A stretch of DNA of 64,000 nucleotides from Oscillospiraceae bacterium MB08-C2-2 (GTDB lineage Bacteria; Bacillota; Clostridia; Oscillospirales; Ruminococcaceae): the NCBI GenBank assembly GCA_035621215.1, contig CP141729.1, positions 890,944 to 954,943 of the forward strand, in the 5' to 3' direction. Under the pieces are notes generated by a model that saw nothing but the letters and a program-made list of their open reading frames with translations, was not told the origin of the DNA and searched no databases. Each line of letters begins with the position of its first letter. Positions within the stretch are counted from its first letter, which is position 1. Shown here in pieces: positions 8,883-17,244 of this stretch. A program made the translations under genes and the position numbers.

Positions 8883-9779
8883 ATGAAAAGTATACTCAAT
8901 TTTGGCTCACTTAATCTGGATCACGTTTATTCGGTGGAACACTTTGTCAAACCGGGCGAAACTCTCGCTTCGCTTGGTTATCAGGTATTTCCCGGTGGCA
9001 AGGGCCTTAATCAGTCCATTGCCCTTTCACTGGCGGGTGGTCAGACCTTTCATGCGGGTAAGGTTGGGGCAGACGGTCTCTGGCTGGTGGATTTACTGGC
9101 CGAAAAAGGGGTTGATACCCGCTTTGTGGAAACTGACGGCCAACACACTGGTCACGCCATGATTCAAGTCAACAGCAAAGGGCAAAACTGTATTTTACTT
9201 TATGGCGGGGCCAACGCTGAAATCAGTGAAGCGGCCATCGAAAAAACGCTTTCGCATTTTTCTGCCGGTGACCTATTGGTTCTGCAAAATGAGATAAATG
9301 GCCTGCCCTTTCTGATGGAAAAAGCCTATGAAAAGGGCATGGAGATTGCCCTGAATCCCTCCCCCATTACATCGGAACTGCTTAATTATCCTCTTGAAAA
9401 GGTGACTTGGTTCTTACTCAATGAATTAGAGGGGCAAACCCTCAGTGGTAAAAGCCTGCCGAATGAAATCTGCGAAGCTCTTTTAAAAAAGTATCCGCAG
9501 TCCCGCATTGTTTTAACTCTTGGCAAAGAAGGCGTTCTCTACCGGGATAGCCAACAGAGTTTCACGCACGGCATCTATGATGTGCCGGTTGTGGATACCA
9601 CCGCTGCAGGCGATACCTTTACCGGCTTTCTGCTTGCCAGCGCCGCTCAGGGAGCCTCGATTCCACGTGCTTTGGAGCTGGCTTCTATTGCTTCTTCCTT
9701 AGCTGTTTCCCAAAAGGGAGCCGCTGTTTCCATCCCAACCATCCAACAGGTTACAGCAAGCAGCCTGCAACTGCTTTAA
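8883..9779 (+). CDS. PfkB-family carbohydrate kinase (ribokinase-like)
   Basis: A 298-residue sugar kinase of the ribokinase/PfkB family, phosphorylating a sugar or nucleoside with ATP. The first signature GGKGLNQSIALSLAGG is at about 38-53 and the second, DTTAAGDTFTGFLLA, near 238-252, containing the anion hole and catalytic Asp (GD). Ribokinase is the nearest type by layout, but no ribose transporter or rbs gene is adjacent, so the substrate is left open. Start ATG with AAAGGAGGA 9 nt upstream. Monocistronic, ended by the bidirectional terminator at 9791. Confidence 0.9.
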   Translation: MKSILNFGSLNLDHVYSVEHFVKPGETLASLGYQVFPGGKGLNQSIALSLAGGQTFHAGKVGADGLWLVDLLAEKGVDTRFVETDGQHTGHAMIQVNSKGQNCILLYGGANAEISEAAIEKTLSHFSAGDLLVLQNEINGLPFLMEKAYEKGMEIALNPSPITSELLNYPLEKVTWFLLNELEGQTLSGKSLPNEICEALLKKYPQSRIVLTLGKEGVLYRDSQQSFTHGIYDVPVVDTTAAGDTFTGFLLASAAQGASIPRALELASIASSLAVSQKGAAVSIPTIQQVTASSLQLL

Positions 9780-9790
9780 GGCAATTGCGA

Positions 9791-9838
9791 ACATAAAGAG
9801 AAGGGCCATCCTTTACAGATGGCCCTTCTCTTTATGTA
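9791..9838. terminator. Bidirectional intrinsic terminator
   Basis: A near-perfect 18-20 bp stem (ACATAAAGAGAAGGGCCAT with its complement) between the convergent PfkB kinase and rubrerythrin genes; A/T tails on both sides let it work in both directions. Confidence 0.93.
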
Positions 9839-9855
9839 AGGAGGAAAATTCGCGA

Positions 9856-10395
9856 TTAATAGTTTGTGGCGCGGATTTGGAAGTAAGATTTGGGATGATC
9901 GCAGGTGGGGCAAATTTCGGGAGCCTTTTTGCCAATAACAATGTGTCCGCAGTTGGCACACTGCCAGACCATTTCACCTTCACGGGAGAAGACAATGCCT
10001 TCTTCAATGTTGGCAAGCAGCTTGAGATAGCGCTCCTCGTGCTCTTTTTCAATGGCGGCTACCTGCTCAAACAGGAACGCAATTTTAGTGAAGCCCTCTT
10101 CTTGGGCTTCTTTGGCAAAGGTGGCATACATATCGGTCCATTCATAGTTTTCGCCTGCCGCTGCATCCTTTAGGTTCTGCATGGTATCAGGTACGCCGCC
10201 ATGGAGAAGCTTAAACCAAATTTTTGCATGCTCTTTCTCATTGTCAGCTGTTTCCTGAAAGAGAGAGCCAATTTGATTGTAACCCTCTTTTTTCGCTTTG
10301 GAAGCGTAATACTGGTATTTGGTGTGCGCCTGAGATTCACCGGCGAAGGCGGCCATCAAATTTGCTTCGGTTCTGGTTCCTTTGAGTTCTTTCAT
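9856..10395 (-). CDS. rbr: Rubrerythrin
   Basis: A 179-residue rubrerythrin, a non-haem diiron peroxidase that reduces H2O2 in anaerobes. The N-terminal four-helix domain has the diiron ligands in [21 protein letters not shown] and [14 protein letters not shown]; the C-terminal rubredoxin-like domain has CANCGH and [11 protein letters not shown] for the Fe(Cys)4 site. The ATG at 10395 is preferred because GGAGGT lies 7 nt before it. It is 42 nt downstream of perR on the same strand, so the two are probably co-transcribed and induced by peroxide. Confidence 0.96.
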   Translation of the reverse strand: MKELKGTRTEANLMAAFAGESQAHTKYQYYASKAKKEGYNQIGSLFQETADNEKEHAKIWFKLLHGGVPDTMQNLKDAAAGENYEWTDMYATFAKEAQEEGFTKIAFLFEQVAAIEKEHEERYLKLLANIEEGIVFSREGEMVWQCANCGHIVIGKKAPEICPTCDHPKSYFQIRATNY

Positions 10396-10437
10396 TTGTT
10401 TTACCTCCACTTTGTAATAATATATTGATAATACCTT

Positions 10438-10845
10438 TTACACAGATTGATTTCCCGGCAATCGCCGGCACTGGGGGCATAGCCCCGTGAAATAAACATC
10501 ATGCGCCTCAATTAAAAAGCCTTCTTGGGTCTCTGTTCCGGGAGAGAGCTGGGCCTGATAGGGTAAATCCACATCCAGAACCTTCCCGCAGAAGCGGCAT
10601 TTCATATGATAATGGGCGGATAAGGTATGGTCAAAGCAATCGGCCGCACCCGGCAAAACAACACGCCGCAGCTTACCCTCCCCAATCAACAGGTTGAGGT
10701 TTCGATAAACAGTTGCTTTACTAATAGTGGGATGCTGCTGCACAACAGCGGCATAAACCTCTTCAGCTGTCGGGTGGAACAGTGTTCTGACAGCCTGCAG
10801 CACCAGATCACGCTGGATGGTATTTCTGCGTTCTATAATAATCAT
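10438..10845 (-). CDS. perR: Fur-family peroxide-responsive repressor, PerR-like
   Basis: A 135-residue Fur-superfamily repressor. N-terminal winged helix: LVLQAVRTLFHPTAEEVY and SKATVYRNLNLL. The dimerisation domain has two CxxC zinc pairs (CRFCG, CPQCRR) and His/Asp residues (DHTLSAHYHMKC, EAHDVYF) for the regulatory metal. The fusion of context with rubrerythrin 42 nt downstream makes PerR more likely than Fur or Zur. A PerR-box-like sequence lies 8 nt upstream of the start, suggesting autoregulation. Confidence 0.88.
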   Translation of the reverse strand: MIIIERRNTIQRDLVLQAVRTLFHPTAEEVYAAVVQQHPTISKATVYRNLNLLIGEGKLRRVVLPGAADCFDHTLSAHYHMKCRFCGKVLDVDLPYQAQLSPGTETQEGFLIEAHDVYFTGLCPQCRRLPGNQSV

Positions 10846-10852
10846 TCCTTAT

Positions 10853-10867
10853 TAGTAATTATTATCG
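10853..10867. promoter_or_regulatory. Candidate PerR box upstream of perR
   Basis: TAGTAATTATTATCG matches the published PerR consensus TTATAATTATTATAA at 11 of 15 positions and sits just upstream of perR. Assigned by pattern and position only. Confidence 0.5.
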
Positions 10868-10922
10868 ATAAATTCATACTACTCACTTTTCATTATATTG
10901 TCAAGGGGTTTATAAAAATATT

Positions 10923-11639
10923 CTAAAAATTCTCACCAATCCCCTTCCAATGCAAAGGCGAATCTGTAATTACCAATGCCCCAGCCACAGAAGTGTTAAA
11001 ATGGAGGAATCCATTCTCATCCAGCCAAGCTCCTGTTTCCTCCAGAAGCACTGTTTCTTTAGAAGAACGATTGTAGCTGTAAATAAAAAGAGTTTCTGCA
11101 TCCAAGCCCTTCTCCAGCTTAGCAATCACCTCAACGGACATACCAAAGCCAACCGGTTCCGCCAAGCTGATCACCATAACCTGATTGTCATAGCCCCCTT
11201 CAAACAGCTCCTTGATCCACACCGCCCGGGGTGAATCCATCGTTGCTAAAAGACACATATCCTGAACAGCTAAGGCTGGTTCCAAGGTGATGCGAACATC
11301 CAGCTGGCCGCCGGTAATGGTATCTGCTTTCAGCCGCAGGGGCATCTTCCCTGCTATTTCCGCTATACCCTGCAAGGCTTCTAAAGAAAGGTGGTTATAA
11401 TCCCGAACCAAAAGGCTTGTGCTTCCCTTATTCTCTGCCTTTGCCTTATCCACTGCCTTTTGGGTTAAATCCATTGCTATTTCACGGGTAAGATAGCGAT
11501 CCGATTCCTCTAGCTCAACGGATATTCCATCCTTCTCCTGACCATAAACAGAGGCCGCCTGTGTCCCCACAGGCAGGCAAAAGACAATGATTGCCGCAAA
11601 GCAAAAAAGAACACCCAGCCTTTTAATGATACCACCCAT
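10923..11639 (-). CDS. Secreted protein of unknown function
   Basis: A 238-residue protein I do not recognise. It has a clear Sec signal peptide: charged MGGIIKR, a hydrophobic core of about 17 residues and an AXA-like cleavage site (TQAAS) near residue 29. The mature part is mixed alpha/beta with no Cys cluster, repeats or anchor motif; one Cys (DMCLL) remains. The C-terminal half (LFIYSYN ... TSVAGALVITD) looks like a beta-sandwich of extracellular type, which is inference. The ATG has GGGAGGG 9 nt upstream. It is divergent from the CoA-disulfide reductase gene and their promoters lie back to back. Confidence 0.7.
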   Translation of the reverse strand: MGGIIKRLGVLFCFAAIIVFCLPVGTQAASVYGQEKDGISVELEESDRYLTREIAMDLTQKAVDKAKAENKGSTSLLVRDYNHLSLEALQGIAEIAGKMPLRLKADTITGGQLDVRITLEPALAVQDMCLLATMDSPRAVWIKELFEGGYDNQVMVISLAEPVGFGMSVEVIAKLEKGLDAETLFIYSYNRSSKETVLLEETGAWLDENGFLHFNTSVAGALVITDSPLHWKGIGENF

Positions 11640-11671
11640 ATTATGTTTCCCTCCCCTGTATCAATATTTTC

Positions 11672-11700
11672 AACATAGCATCCACCAACAAAAATGTCAA
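11672..11700 (-). promoter_or_regulatory. Sigma-A-type promoter for the secreted protein gene
   Basis: Minus strand: -35 TTGACA (11700-11695), 17-bp spacer, -10 TATGTT (11677-11672). Divergent from the promoter at 11707. Confidence 0.55.
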
Positions 11701-11706
11701 TGGTCA

Positions 11707-11736
11707 TTGATAAACTCCTGCGTATTGTAGTAGAAT
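11707..11736 (+). promoter_or_regulatory. Sigma-A-type promoter for the CoA-disulfide reductase gene
   Basis: -35 TTGATA, 18-bp spacer, -10 TAGAAT; about 65 nt of leader before the gene. Confidence 0.55.
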
Positions 11737-11807
11737 GATGCTGTAAGACAAAATATGGCATGGTTCGCCAGCTTTAAACAAGATTTATATAAGGAGGAAT
11801 TTGATCC

Positions 11808-13454
11808 ATGAAAACAGTAATTGTAGGCGGTGTGGCCGGAGGCGCCTCAGCGGCGGCACGCCTTCGCCGACTGGATGAGAAAGGCGAAATTATTCTCTTT
11901 GAAAGAGGCGAGCATATTTCCTTTGCAAACTGTGGGCTTCCTTATTATGTGGGCGGGGTAATCACCCAAAAATCCGCTTTAACTCTGCAAACCCCAGCCA
12001 GCTTTAACGGACGGTTTTGTGTGGATGTGCGAAATTTTAGCAATGTAACCGCCATTGACCGAACTGCTAAAACGGTAACGGTGCAAAATACACAAACCGG
12101 TGAAAGCTACACCGAAAGCTATGACAAGCTGGTTCTTTCCATGGGAGCAGAGCCTATTCGCCCGCCTCTCCCCGGTGTAGAGCTGGAGGGGGTATTTACC
12201 CTTCGCAACATCCCGGATACGTTGGCGATTCGCCAGTATATTGAAGAGAAAAAGCCTGCCTCTGCCGTGGTGGTAGGTGGAGGCTATATCGGAGTGGAAA
12301 TGGCCGAAAACCTCATGGAAGCCGGCCTTTCGGTCACAGTGGTAGAGCTGGCCGATCATCTGATTGCGCCGCTGGATTTCGATATGGCCGTGGATGTTCA
12401 CCGCTATCTTGCCTCAAAAGGAGCTGTTTTAAAACTAAACAATGGCCTGAAATCCATTGAGAAAGCTGAAAATGGACTCTCTGTAACTCTTTCTGACGGT
12501 CAGGTGGAGGCTGGGCTGGTTTTGATGGCCGTGGGTGTTCGCCCAGAAAGCGCCCTTGCCAAAGACGCCGGTTTAGAAGTCAATGCCCGAGGCTCCATTG
12601 TTGTGGATGAGCATATGCTCACTTCCGACCCGGATATTTACGCTGTCGGCGATGCTGTAGAAAGCACCGACTTCATTACAGGGCAAAAAGGCTTTGTTCC
12701 TCTTGCAGGGCCTGCCAATCGTCAGGGGCGCATTGCGGCAGACAACATCTGCGGTATTCCCAGCACTTACGGCGGAACACAAGGCTCGGCTATCCTTAAA
12801 GTGTTTGATATGACCGTAGCGGCAACCGGTATCAATGAGAAAACAGCTAAGGCCGCAGGGCTGCATTACGACAAGGTTTTCCTCTATAGTGCCCCCCATG
12901 CCTCCTATTACCCCGGCGGCTCCCCTATGTCGCTCAAAGTGCTGTATGAGAAGCCCTCCGGCAAGCTGCTGGGCGCTCAAATTGTGGGCTTTGAAGGCGT
13001 TGATAAGCGCTGCGATGTGCTGGCAACGGCCATTCGTTTGGGGGCCACGGCCATTGATCTGACTAGGCTGGAACTTTGCTACGCTCCCCCCTATTCCTCT
13101 GCAAAAGACCCGGTAAATATGGCTGGCTTTGTTATGGAAAACGACTTGACCGGCAAGGTAAAAACCTTCCACTGGCACGATGTGGCCGCATTGCCTCGGG
13201 ATGGCAGTGTAACCCTTCTGGATGTGCGCACAGTGGGTGAGGTTGCCCACGGTAAAATCGAAGGCTTTATCAATATCCCTTTGGATAGCCTGCGGGAACG
13301 GCTGGATGAACTGGATAACAGCAAGCCCATTTATGTTCACTGCCACAGCGGCCTGCGCAGCTATGTGGCCTGCCGCATCCTTGCTGGCCACGGCTTTGAC
13401 TGCCACAATCTCAGTGGAGGCTGGCGGCTCTATAACGCAGTGGTAAACATCTAG
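11808..13454 (+). CDS. CoA-disulfide reductase with C-terminal rhodanese domain
   Basis: A 548-residue FAD-dependent pyridine nucleotide-disulfide oxidoreductase of the CoADR-RHD type, which reduces CoA disulfides or persulfides with NAD(P)H and supports redox and sulfur handling in anaerobes. FAD fold VGGVAGGASAAARLRR at the N terminus; the single active-site Cys in SFANCGLPYYVGG near residue 43; NAD(P) fold VVVGGGYIGVEMAENL near 155; second FAD motif DIYAVGDAVE near 280. The rhodanese domain (about 460-548) has the active-site loop CHSGLRSY. ATG with AAGGAGG. Close to PerR-rubrerythrin, in keeping with an oxidative-stress neighbourhood. Confidence 0.95.
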   Translation: MKTVIVGGVAGGASAAARLRRLDEKGEIILFERGEHISFANCGLPYYVGGVITQKSALTLQTPASFNGRFCVDVRNFSNVTAIDRTAKTVTVQNTQTGESYTESYDKLVLSMGAEPIRPPLPGVELEGVFTLRNIPDTLAIRQYIEEKKPASAVVVGGGYIGVEMAENLMEAGLSVTVVELADHLIAPLDFDMAVDVHRYLASKGAVLKLNNGLKSIEKAENGLSVTLSDGQVEAGLVLMAVGVRPESALAKDAGLEVNARGSIVVDEHMLTSDPDIYAVGDAVESTDFITGQKGFVPLAGPANRQGRIAADNICGIPSTYGGTQGSAILKVFDMTVAATGINEKTAKAAGLHYDKVFLYSAPHASYYPGGSPMSLKVLYEKPSGKLLGAQIVGFEGVDKRCDVLATAIRLGATAIDLTRLELCYAPPYSSAKDPVNMAGFVMENDLTGKVKTFHWHDVAALPRDGSVTLLDVRTVGEVAHGKIEGFINIPLDSLRERLDELDNSKPIYVHCHSGLRSYVACRILAGHGFDCHNLSGGWRLYNAVVNI

Positions 13455-13632
13455 TTTTATTGCCTTTCAGATAAATGGCAGGCAATAAATCAAAGACTAT
13501 AAAGGTATAGGAAATTCATCTAAATGAAGCACTGCCTCCACCAAAAACATTAATTATTTTACAAAAGAAAGCACCACTTGTCAGATTATTTTAGGCATGA
13601 CTGTAAAAAATGTAAAAACATCGTCATATTTC

Positions 13633-13661
13633 TTGACAATTGTTACAAAAATGATTAAGAT
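13633..13661 (+). promoter_or_regulatory. Sigma-A promoter for the acidic repeat lipoprotein
   Basis: Perfect -35 TTGACA, 17-bp spacer, -10 TAAGAT, about 70 nt before the SD site of the small lipoprotein gene. Confidence 0.7.
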
Positions 13662-13739
13662 GATCCTCGGTTAGCGATTAGGAAAACCCATCGCTAATAC
13701 AGATGTAAATGTCAGCAACTGTAAAAGGAGACATCTTAA

Positions 13740-14027
13740 ATGAAAAAATTACTTACTTTATTATTGGTAGCCGCTCTTGCCACTTCTCTCTCTGCTTGTG
13801 GCCCTGAGAAGCCTGCTAGCAGCAACGAAGAGAGCACTGCCTCGGTTTCTGAAGCTGCCGAAGCTTCGGAAGAAGCCCCTGAGGAAGAGAGCGCTCCTGC
13901 TGAGGAGACCTCTGAAGAAGCATCTGCTGAAGCTTCCGAAGAAGCATCTGCCGAGGCTTCCGAAGAAGCATCTGCCGAAGCTTCCGAAGAAGCAGCTGCC
14001 GAGGCTTCCGTAGAAGCCATCAAGTAA
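13740..14027 (+). CDS. Small acidic Ser/Glu/Ala-repeat lipoprotein
   Basis: A 95-residue protein with a lipoprotein signal (MKKLLTLLLVAALATS, lipobox LSAC with Cys at about residue 20). The rest is low complexity, built from Glu, Ser and Ala. Four near-identical 24-bp units at 13914-14009 encode the octad EEASAEAS. No folded domain is present; it probably forms an extended acidic surface tether. It has AAAAGGAG at the start, its own TTGACA promoter and a terminator, so expression is likely. The substrate-binding lipoprotein at 36799 carries a similar SEEASEEAA linker after its lipid anchor, so this could be a free-standing linker derived from such a gene. Confidence 0.75.
   Translation: MKKLLTLLLVAALATSLSACGPEKPASSNEESTASVSEAAEASEEAPEEESAPAEETSEEASAEASEEASAEASEEASAEASEEAAAEASVEAIK
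13914..14009 (+). repeat. Four tandem 24-bp coding repeats
   Basis: Units at 13914, 13938, 13962 and 13986 differ only by a few bases (for example gct/gcc, gaa/gag) and each encode eight residues of the lipoprotein. Confidence 0.9.
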
Positions 14028-14048
14028 GACATCGTCTTATTGGCACAC

Positions 14049-14089
14049 AAAAGCTCCCATTCGATTGAATTCGAATTGGGAGCTTTTTC
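14049..14089 (+). terminator. Intrinsic terminator after the repeat lipoprotein
   Basis: AAAAGCTCCC...TCGA pairs with TCGAATTGGGAGCTTTT with one bulge, then a T tract. Confidence 0.88.
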
Positions 14090-14170
14090 TTATGGATTGG
14101 CTCGGCCATTTTAACCCTTTGGCAAAACCAATGGGTTACTATCTGCAAAAGCAGCGAGTATATCACCATA

Positions 14171-14585
14171 TGCGCAGGTCGATTTGCGCACTTTGCTTAC
14201 GGACGCCCCGATGCGCAAGTATACCATAACGCTTCGCTTTTATGGTATACTAACCGCAAAGCGCTTATTATACCGCTTTATGCGCAGGGCGATTCGCTCA
14301 CTTCGTTCTCTGCCGCCCCGATGCGCAAGTATACCATAACGCTTCGCTTTTATGGTATAATAACCGCAAAGCGCTTATTATACCGCTTTATGCGCAGGGC
14401 GATTCGCTCACTTCGTTCTCTGCCGCCCCGACGCGCAAGTATACCATAACGCTTCGCTTTTATGGTATAATAACCGCAAAGCGCTTATTATACCGCTTTA
14501 TGCGCAGGGCGATTCGCTCACTTCGTTCTCTGCCGCCCCGATGCGCAAGTATACCATAACGCTTCGCTTTTATGGTATACTATAT
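14171..14585 (+). repeat. 110-bp tandem array of palindromic hairpin units
   Basis: Three full units (14211-14320, 14321-14430, 14431-14540) repeat with an exact 110-bp period and almost no change, flanked by a diverged partial unit on the left (14171-14210) and a 5' partial unit on the right (14541 on). Each unit contains three inverted repeats: TATACCATAA/TTATGGTATA, GGTATAATAA/TTATTATACC (GGTATACTAA in unit 1) and TGCGCAGGGCG/CGCCCCGATGCGCA. There are no spacers, so it is not a CRISPR. Related single copies occur at 19262-19545, 33186-33345, about 5560 and 55390-55530. The array ends 36 bp before the Bce-like response regulator gene. Confidence 0.9.
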
Positions 14586-14621
14586 CAAAAGCTCTATTTT
14601 TCAGCCGGAAAGAGGGATTCA

Positions 14622-15311
14622 ATGTATAAGATTTTGATTGTGGAGGATGACGCTGTCATCGCAGAGGAAATCAGCAAGGGGCTTGCCAAATGGGGATATA
14701 AAACAAAAGCCGTGGAGGATTTCTCCAGTGTGCTCACCCTGTTTGCAGAGTTTGAACCTCATCTTGTGCTGATGGATATTTCCCTTCCCTTTTATAATGG
14801 CTATCATTGGTGCCAAGAAATTCGGCGTATTTCTAAGGTGCCAGTGATGTTTCTTTCCTCCGCCTGTGAAAACATGAACATCATCATGGCTGTCAACATG
14901 GGCGGGGATGATTTTATCGCCAAGCCCTTTGATATGGAGATGCTCTCCGCCAAGGTGCAGGCGCTTCTGCGGCGCTGCTATTCCTTTCAGATGAATGCGG
15001 TTGTTGCCGAACACAGGGGGGCTATCCTGAACCTTTCAGATGGAACCCTGCTTTATAACGACCGTAAAATTGAGCTGACCCGCAACGAGCTGCGTATGCT
15101 CCAGCTTTTCTTTGAAAACAAAGGCAGAATTGTTTCCCGGGAGCTTTTGATGAAGCGCCTGTGGGAAAGCGACTGCTTTGTGGATGATAACACCCTGACT
15201 GTCAACATTGCCCGGCTGCGCAAAAAGCTGGAGGATGCGGGCCTTTCCGATTTTATCCACACAAAAAAAGGGGCAGGCTATCTGTTGGAGGATTCCTATG
15301 AGCAGGCTTAA
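14622..15311 (+). CDS. BceR-like response regulator
   Basis: A 229-residue OmpR-family regulator. Receiver: acidic pair in IVEDDAVIAEE, phospho-Asp in LVLMDISLPFYNG, Lys in DDFIAKPFDMEML. Winged helix: LTRNELRMLQLFFEN and VNIARLRKKLEDAGL with the Bce-type ending FIHTKKGAGYLL. The ATG at 14622 (MYKILIVEDD) follows AGAGGGA; a longer in-frame extension runs into the repeat array and is rejected. It is the first gene of a four-gene module (regulator, kinase, ABC ATPase, FtsX permease) of the BceRSAB type, which senses and resists peptide antibiotics such as bacitracin. The kinase start overlaps its stop by 14 nt. Confidence 0.94.
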   Translation: MYKILIVEDDAVIAEEISKGLAKWGYKTKAVEDFSSVLTLFAEFEPHLVLMDISLPFYNGYHWCQEIRRISKVPVMFLSSACENMNIIMAVNMGGDDFIAKPFDMEMLSAKVQALLRRCYSFQMNAVVAEHRGAILNLSDGTLLYNDRKIELTRNELRMLQLFFENKGRIVSRELLMKRLWESDCFVDDNTLTVNIARLRKKLEDAGLSDFIHTKKGAGYLLEDSYEQA

Positions 15312-16314
15312 CAGGGGATGGCTGTTGGGCAAATGGCTTGCTTGCCGCTATCGGCTTCTGCTGGCTATCCTGCTGGGCAGCTCTTTATTTGTGGCTCTTT
15401 CTCTGCTCTCGCATATTGATTTTCGCCCCGCCCTCTATGGGGCGGGTTTATGTCTTTTTCTGACACTGCTTTGGAGTATCTACGATTGCCTGCGGTTTCT
15501 CCAAAAATGCAGACAGCTCCAAGGTATTCTTCAAAACTTTCGCATTACCGCAGAAGCAATGCCGGAGCCGCGAAGCCTGCCGGAAGAAACCTATCAGAGC
15601 CTGATTCGGGAGCTGTATAACGACCGAACCGCTCAACTGGCGGAACACGAAAAATCCAAGAGTGAGCGGGAGGATTACTACACCCTTTGGGTACACCAGA
15701 TTAAAACGCCTATAGCGGCTCTGCGTCTCCTTCTCCAATCAGACGATCTGCACGGCAATGTTTTTGCCATGGAGCAAGAGCTTTTTAAAATAGAGCAGTA
15801 TGCCGAAATGGTGCTGCAATACCTTCGTCTGGAAAGCCTTACCTGTGACCTGCTGCTCAAGGATTATTCCTTGTATGAGCTGGTTCGGCAATCGGTGCGG
15901 AAATACTCCCCTGCTTTTATCGGGAAGAGGCTTTCCCTTTCTCTCGATGAATTTGACTTCCCGGTTATTACCGATGAAAAATGGCTCTGCTTTGTATTGG
16001 AGCAGCTTCTTTCCAACTGTATCAAATACACCTTTAAAGGGGGCCTGCGCATTGAAATGGACAAAGTGGTTCCCCGTACCCTGCTCATTTCCGATACCGG
16101 TATTGGCATAAAAACAGAGGATATCCCACGCATATTTGAACGGGGCTTTACCGGCTACAATGGGCGGATGGACAAAAGCTCTACCGGAATCGGCCTGTAT
16201 CTTTGTAAAAGGGTTACCGATCGCCTGGGTATTTCCCTGACTGTTTCTTCCGCACTGGGTGAGGGCACACAATACCGCCTTTATTTCCCACCCAACCCCG
16301 ATGCACTAAATTAA
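15298..16314 (+). CDS. BceS-like intramembrane-sensing histidine kinase
   Basis: A 338-residue kinase with two N-terminal transmembrane helices (about 15-35 and 42-65) joined by a very short outside loop, the hallmark of kinases that sense flux through a partner ABC transporter. No HAMP domain. The phospho-acceptor is in VHQIKTPIAALRLL, an HQ variant typical of BceS, instead of SHELRTP. HATPase boxes: QLLSNCIKYTF, ISDTGIGIK, STGIGLYLCKRV. ATG at 15298 overlaps the regulator stop by 14 nt, indicating translational coupling. Confidence 0.94.
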   Translation: MSRLNRGWLLGKWLACRYRLLLAILLGSSLFVALSLLSHIDFRPALYGAGLCLFLTLLWSIYDCLRFLQKCRQLQGILQNFRITAEAMPEPRSLPEETYQSLIRELYNDRTAQLAEHEKSKSEREDYYTLWVHQIKTPIAALRLLLQSDDLHGNVFAMEQELFKIEQYAEMVLQYLRLESLTCDLLLKDYSLYELVRQSVRKYSPAFIGKRLSLSLDEFDFPVITDEKWLCFVLEQLLSNCIKYTFKGGLRIEMDKVVPRTLLISDTGIGIKTEDIPRIFERGFTGYNGRMDKSSTGIGLYLCKRVTDRLGISLTVSSALGEGTQYRLYFPPNPDALN

Positions 16315-16476
16315 GCATAACAGGAATATCCCCCCCTGCCGCCGGTTGATACAGCGGCTAAAACCAAACATTACAAAAATGAAAGCCTGAACCCTTGTAT
16401 TGTAAGCCAAAGCTAAGGCAGCAAATTTAGCGCTTTGCTATACTTAAAGCCATAAAAGCAAAGGAGGAAGTTGCAC

Positions 16477-17244
16477 TTGGCACTTTTAGAAGTAAAGAAT
16501 CTCAAAAAAATATACACCACACGTTTTGGCGGCAATTCTGTTCAGGCATTGGAAAATGTGAGCTTTTCGGTGGAGCACGGGGAATATGTAGCCATCATGG
16601 GGGAATCCGGCTCCGGTAAAACCACACTGCTCAATCTGCTTGCTTCGTTGGATAAACCAACAGGCGGGGAAATCTATCTGGAGGGCACCGGCTTTTCTCA
16701 AATCCGCCCCAAGGCTCTGTGTGCCTTTCGCCGGGATAATCTTGGCTTTGTTTTTCAGGATTTCAATTTGCTGGATAGCTTTTCTTTGCAGGATAACATT
16801 CTGCTGCCACTGGTGCTGCAAGGGACAGAATTCCCCGAAATGCAGCAGCGCTTATCGGGCTTGGCGGAGCAGCTGGGTATCACAGCACTGCTCACCAAAT
16901 ATCCCTATGAGGTTTCAGGCGGGCAGAAGCAGCGGGCGGCGGCGGCCCGGGCACTGATTACCCAACCCAAGCTGGTGCTGGCGGATGAGCCAACCGGTGC
17001 GCTGGATTCCAAGGCATCCAGACAGCTTCTTGGCCTGTTTTCCGATATCAACCGGCAAGGGCAAACCATTTTGATGGTTACCCACAGCGTGCAGGCGGCA
17101 AGCCATGCCAAGCGGGTGTTGTTCATTAAGGATGGAAGCCTCTTCAATCAAATTTACCGGGGTGAGCAATCTTATGAGGAAATGTTCCGCATGATTTCCG
17201 ATACTCTCTCGGTTTTACAGGCAGGAGGCACCCGCCATGCATAG
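16477..17244 (+). CDS. BceA-like ABC transporter ATP-binding protein
   Basis: A 255-residue ABC ATPase: Walker A GESGSGKTTLLN at about 40, Q loop FVFQDFNLLD, signature VSGGQKQRAAAARAL (VSGGQ), Walker B LVLADEPTGALDS, switch His in MVTHSVQAA. These features fit the MacB/BceA class. I prefer the TTG at 16477 (MALLEVKNL) because GGAGG lies 9 nt before it; the earlier TTG at 16471 is only 3 nt away. It overlaps the permease gene by 8 nt. The 160-bp gap after the kinase holds an AGCAAA/TTTGCT dyad and a TATACT -10-like hexamer (16438), a plausible BceR-type target. Confidence 0.94.
   Translation: MALLEVKNLKKIYTTRFGGNSVQALENVSFSVEHGEYVAIMGESGSGKTTLLNLLASLDKPTGGEIYLEGTGFSQIRPKALCAFRRDNLGFVFQDFNLLDSFSLQDNILLPLVLQGTEFPEMQQRLSGLAEQLGITALLTKYPYEVSGGQKQRAAAARALITQPKLVLADEPTGALDSKASRQLLGLFSDINRQGQTILMVTHSVQAASHAKRVLFIKDGSLFNQIYRGEQSYEEMFRMISDTLSVLQAGGTRHA

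Noticed and set aside
14171-14585. CRISPR array
   Set aside because: The 110-bp period has no repeat/spacer alternation; whole units are identical, and no cas genes are present.
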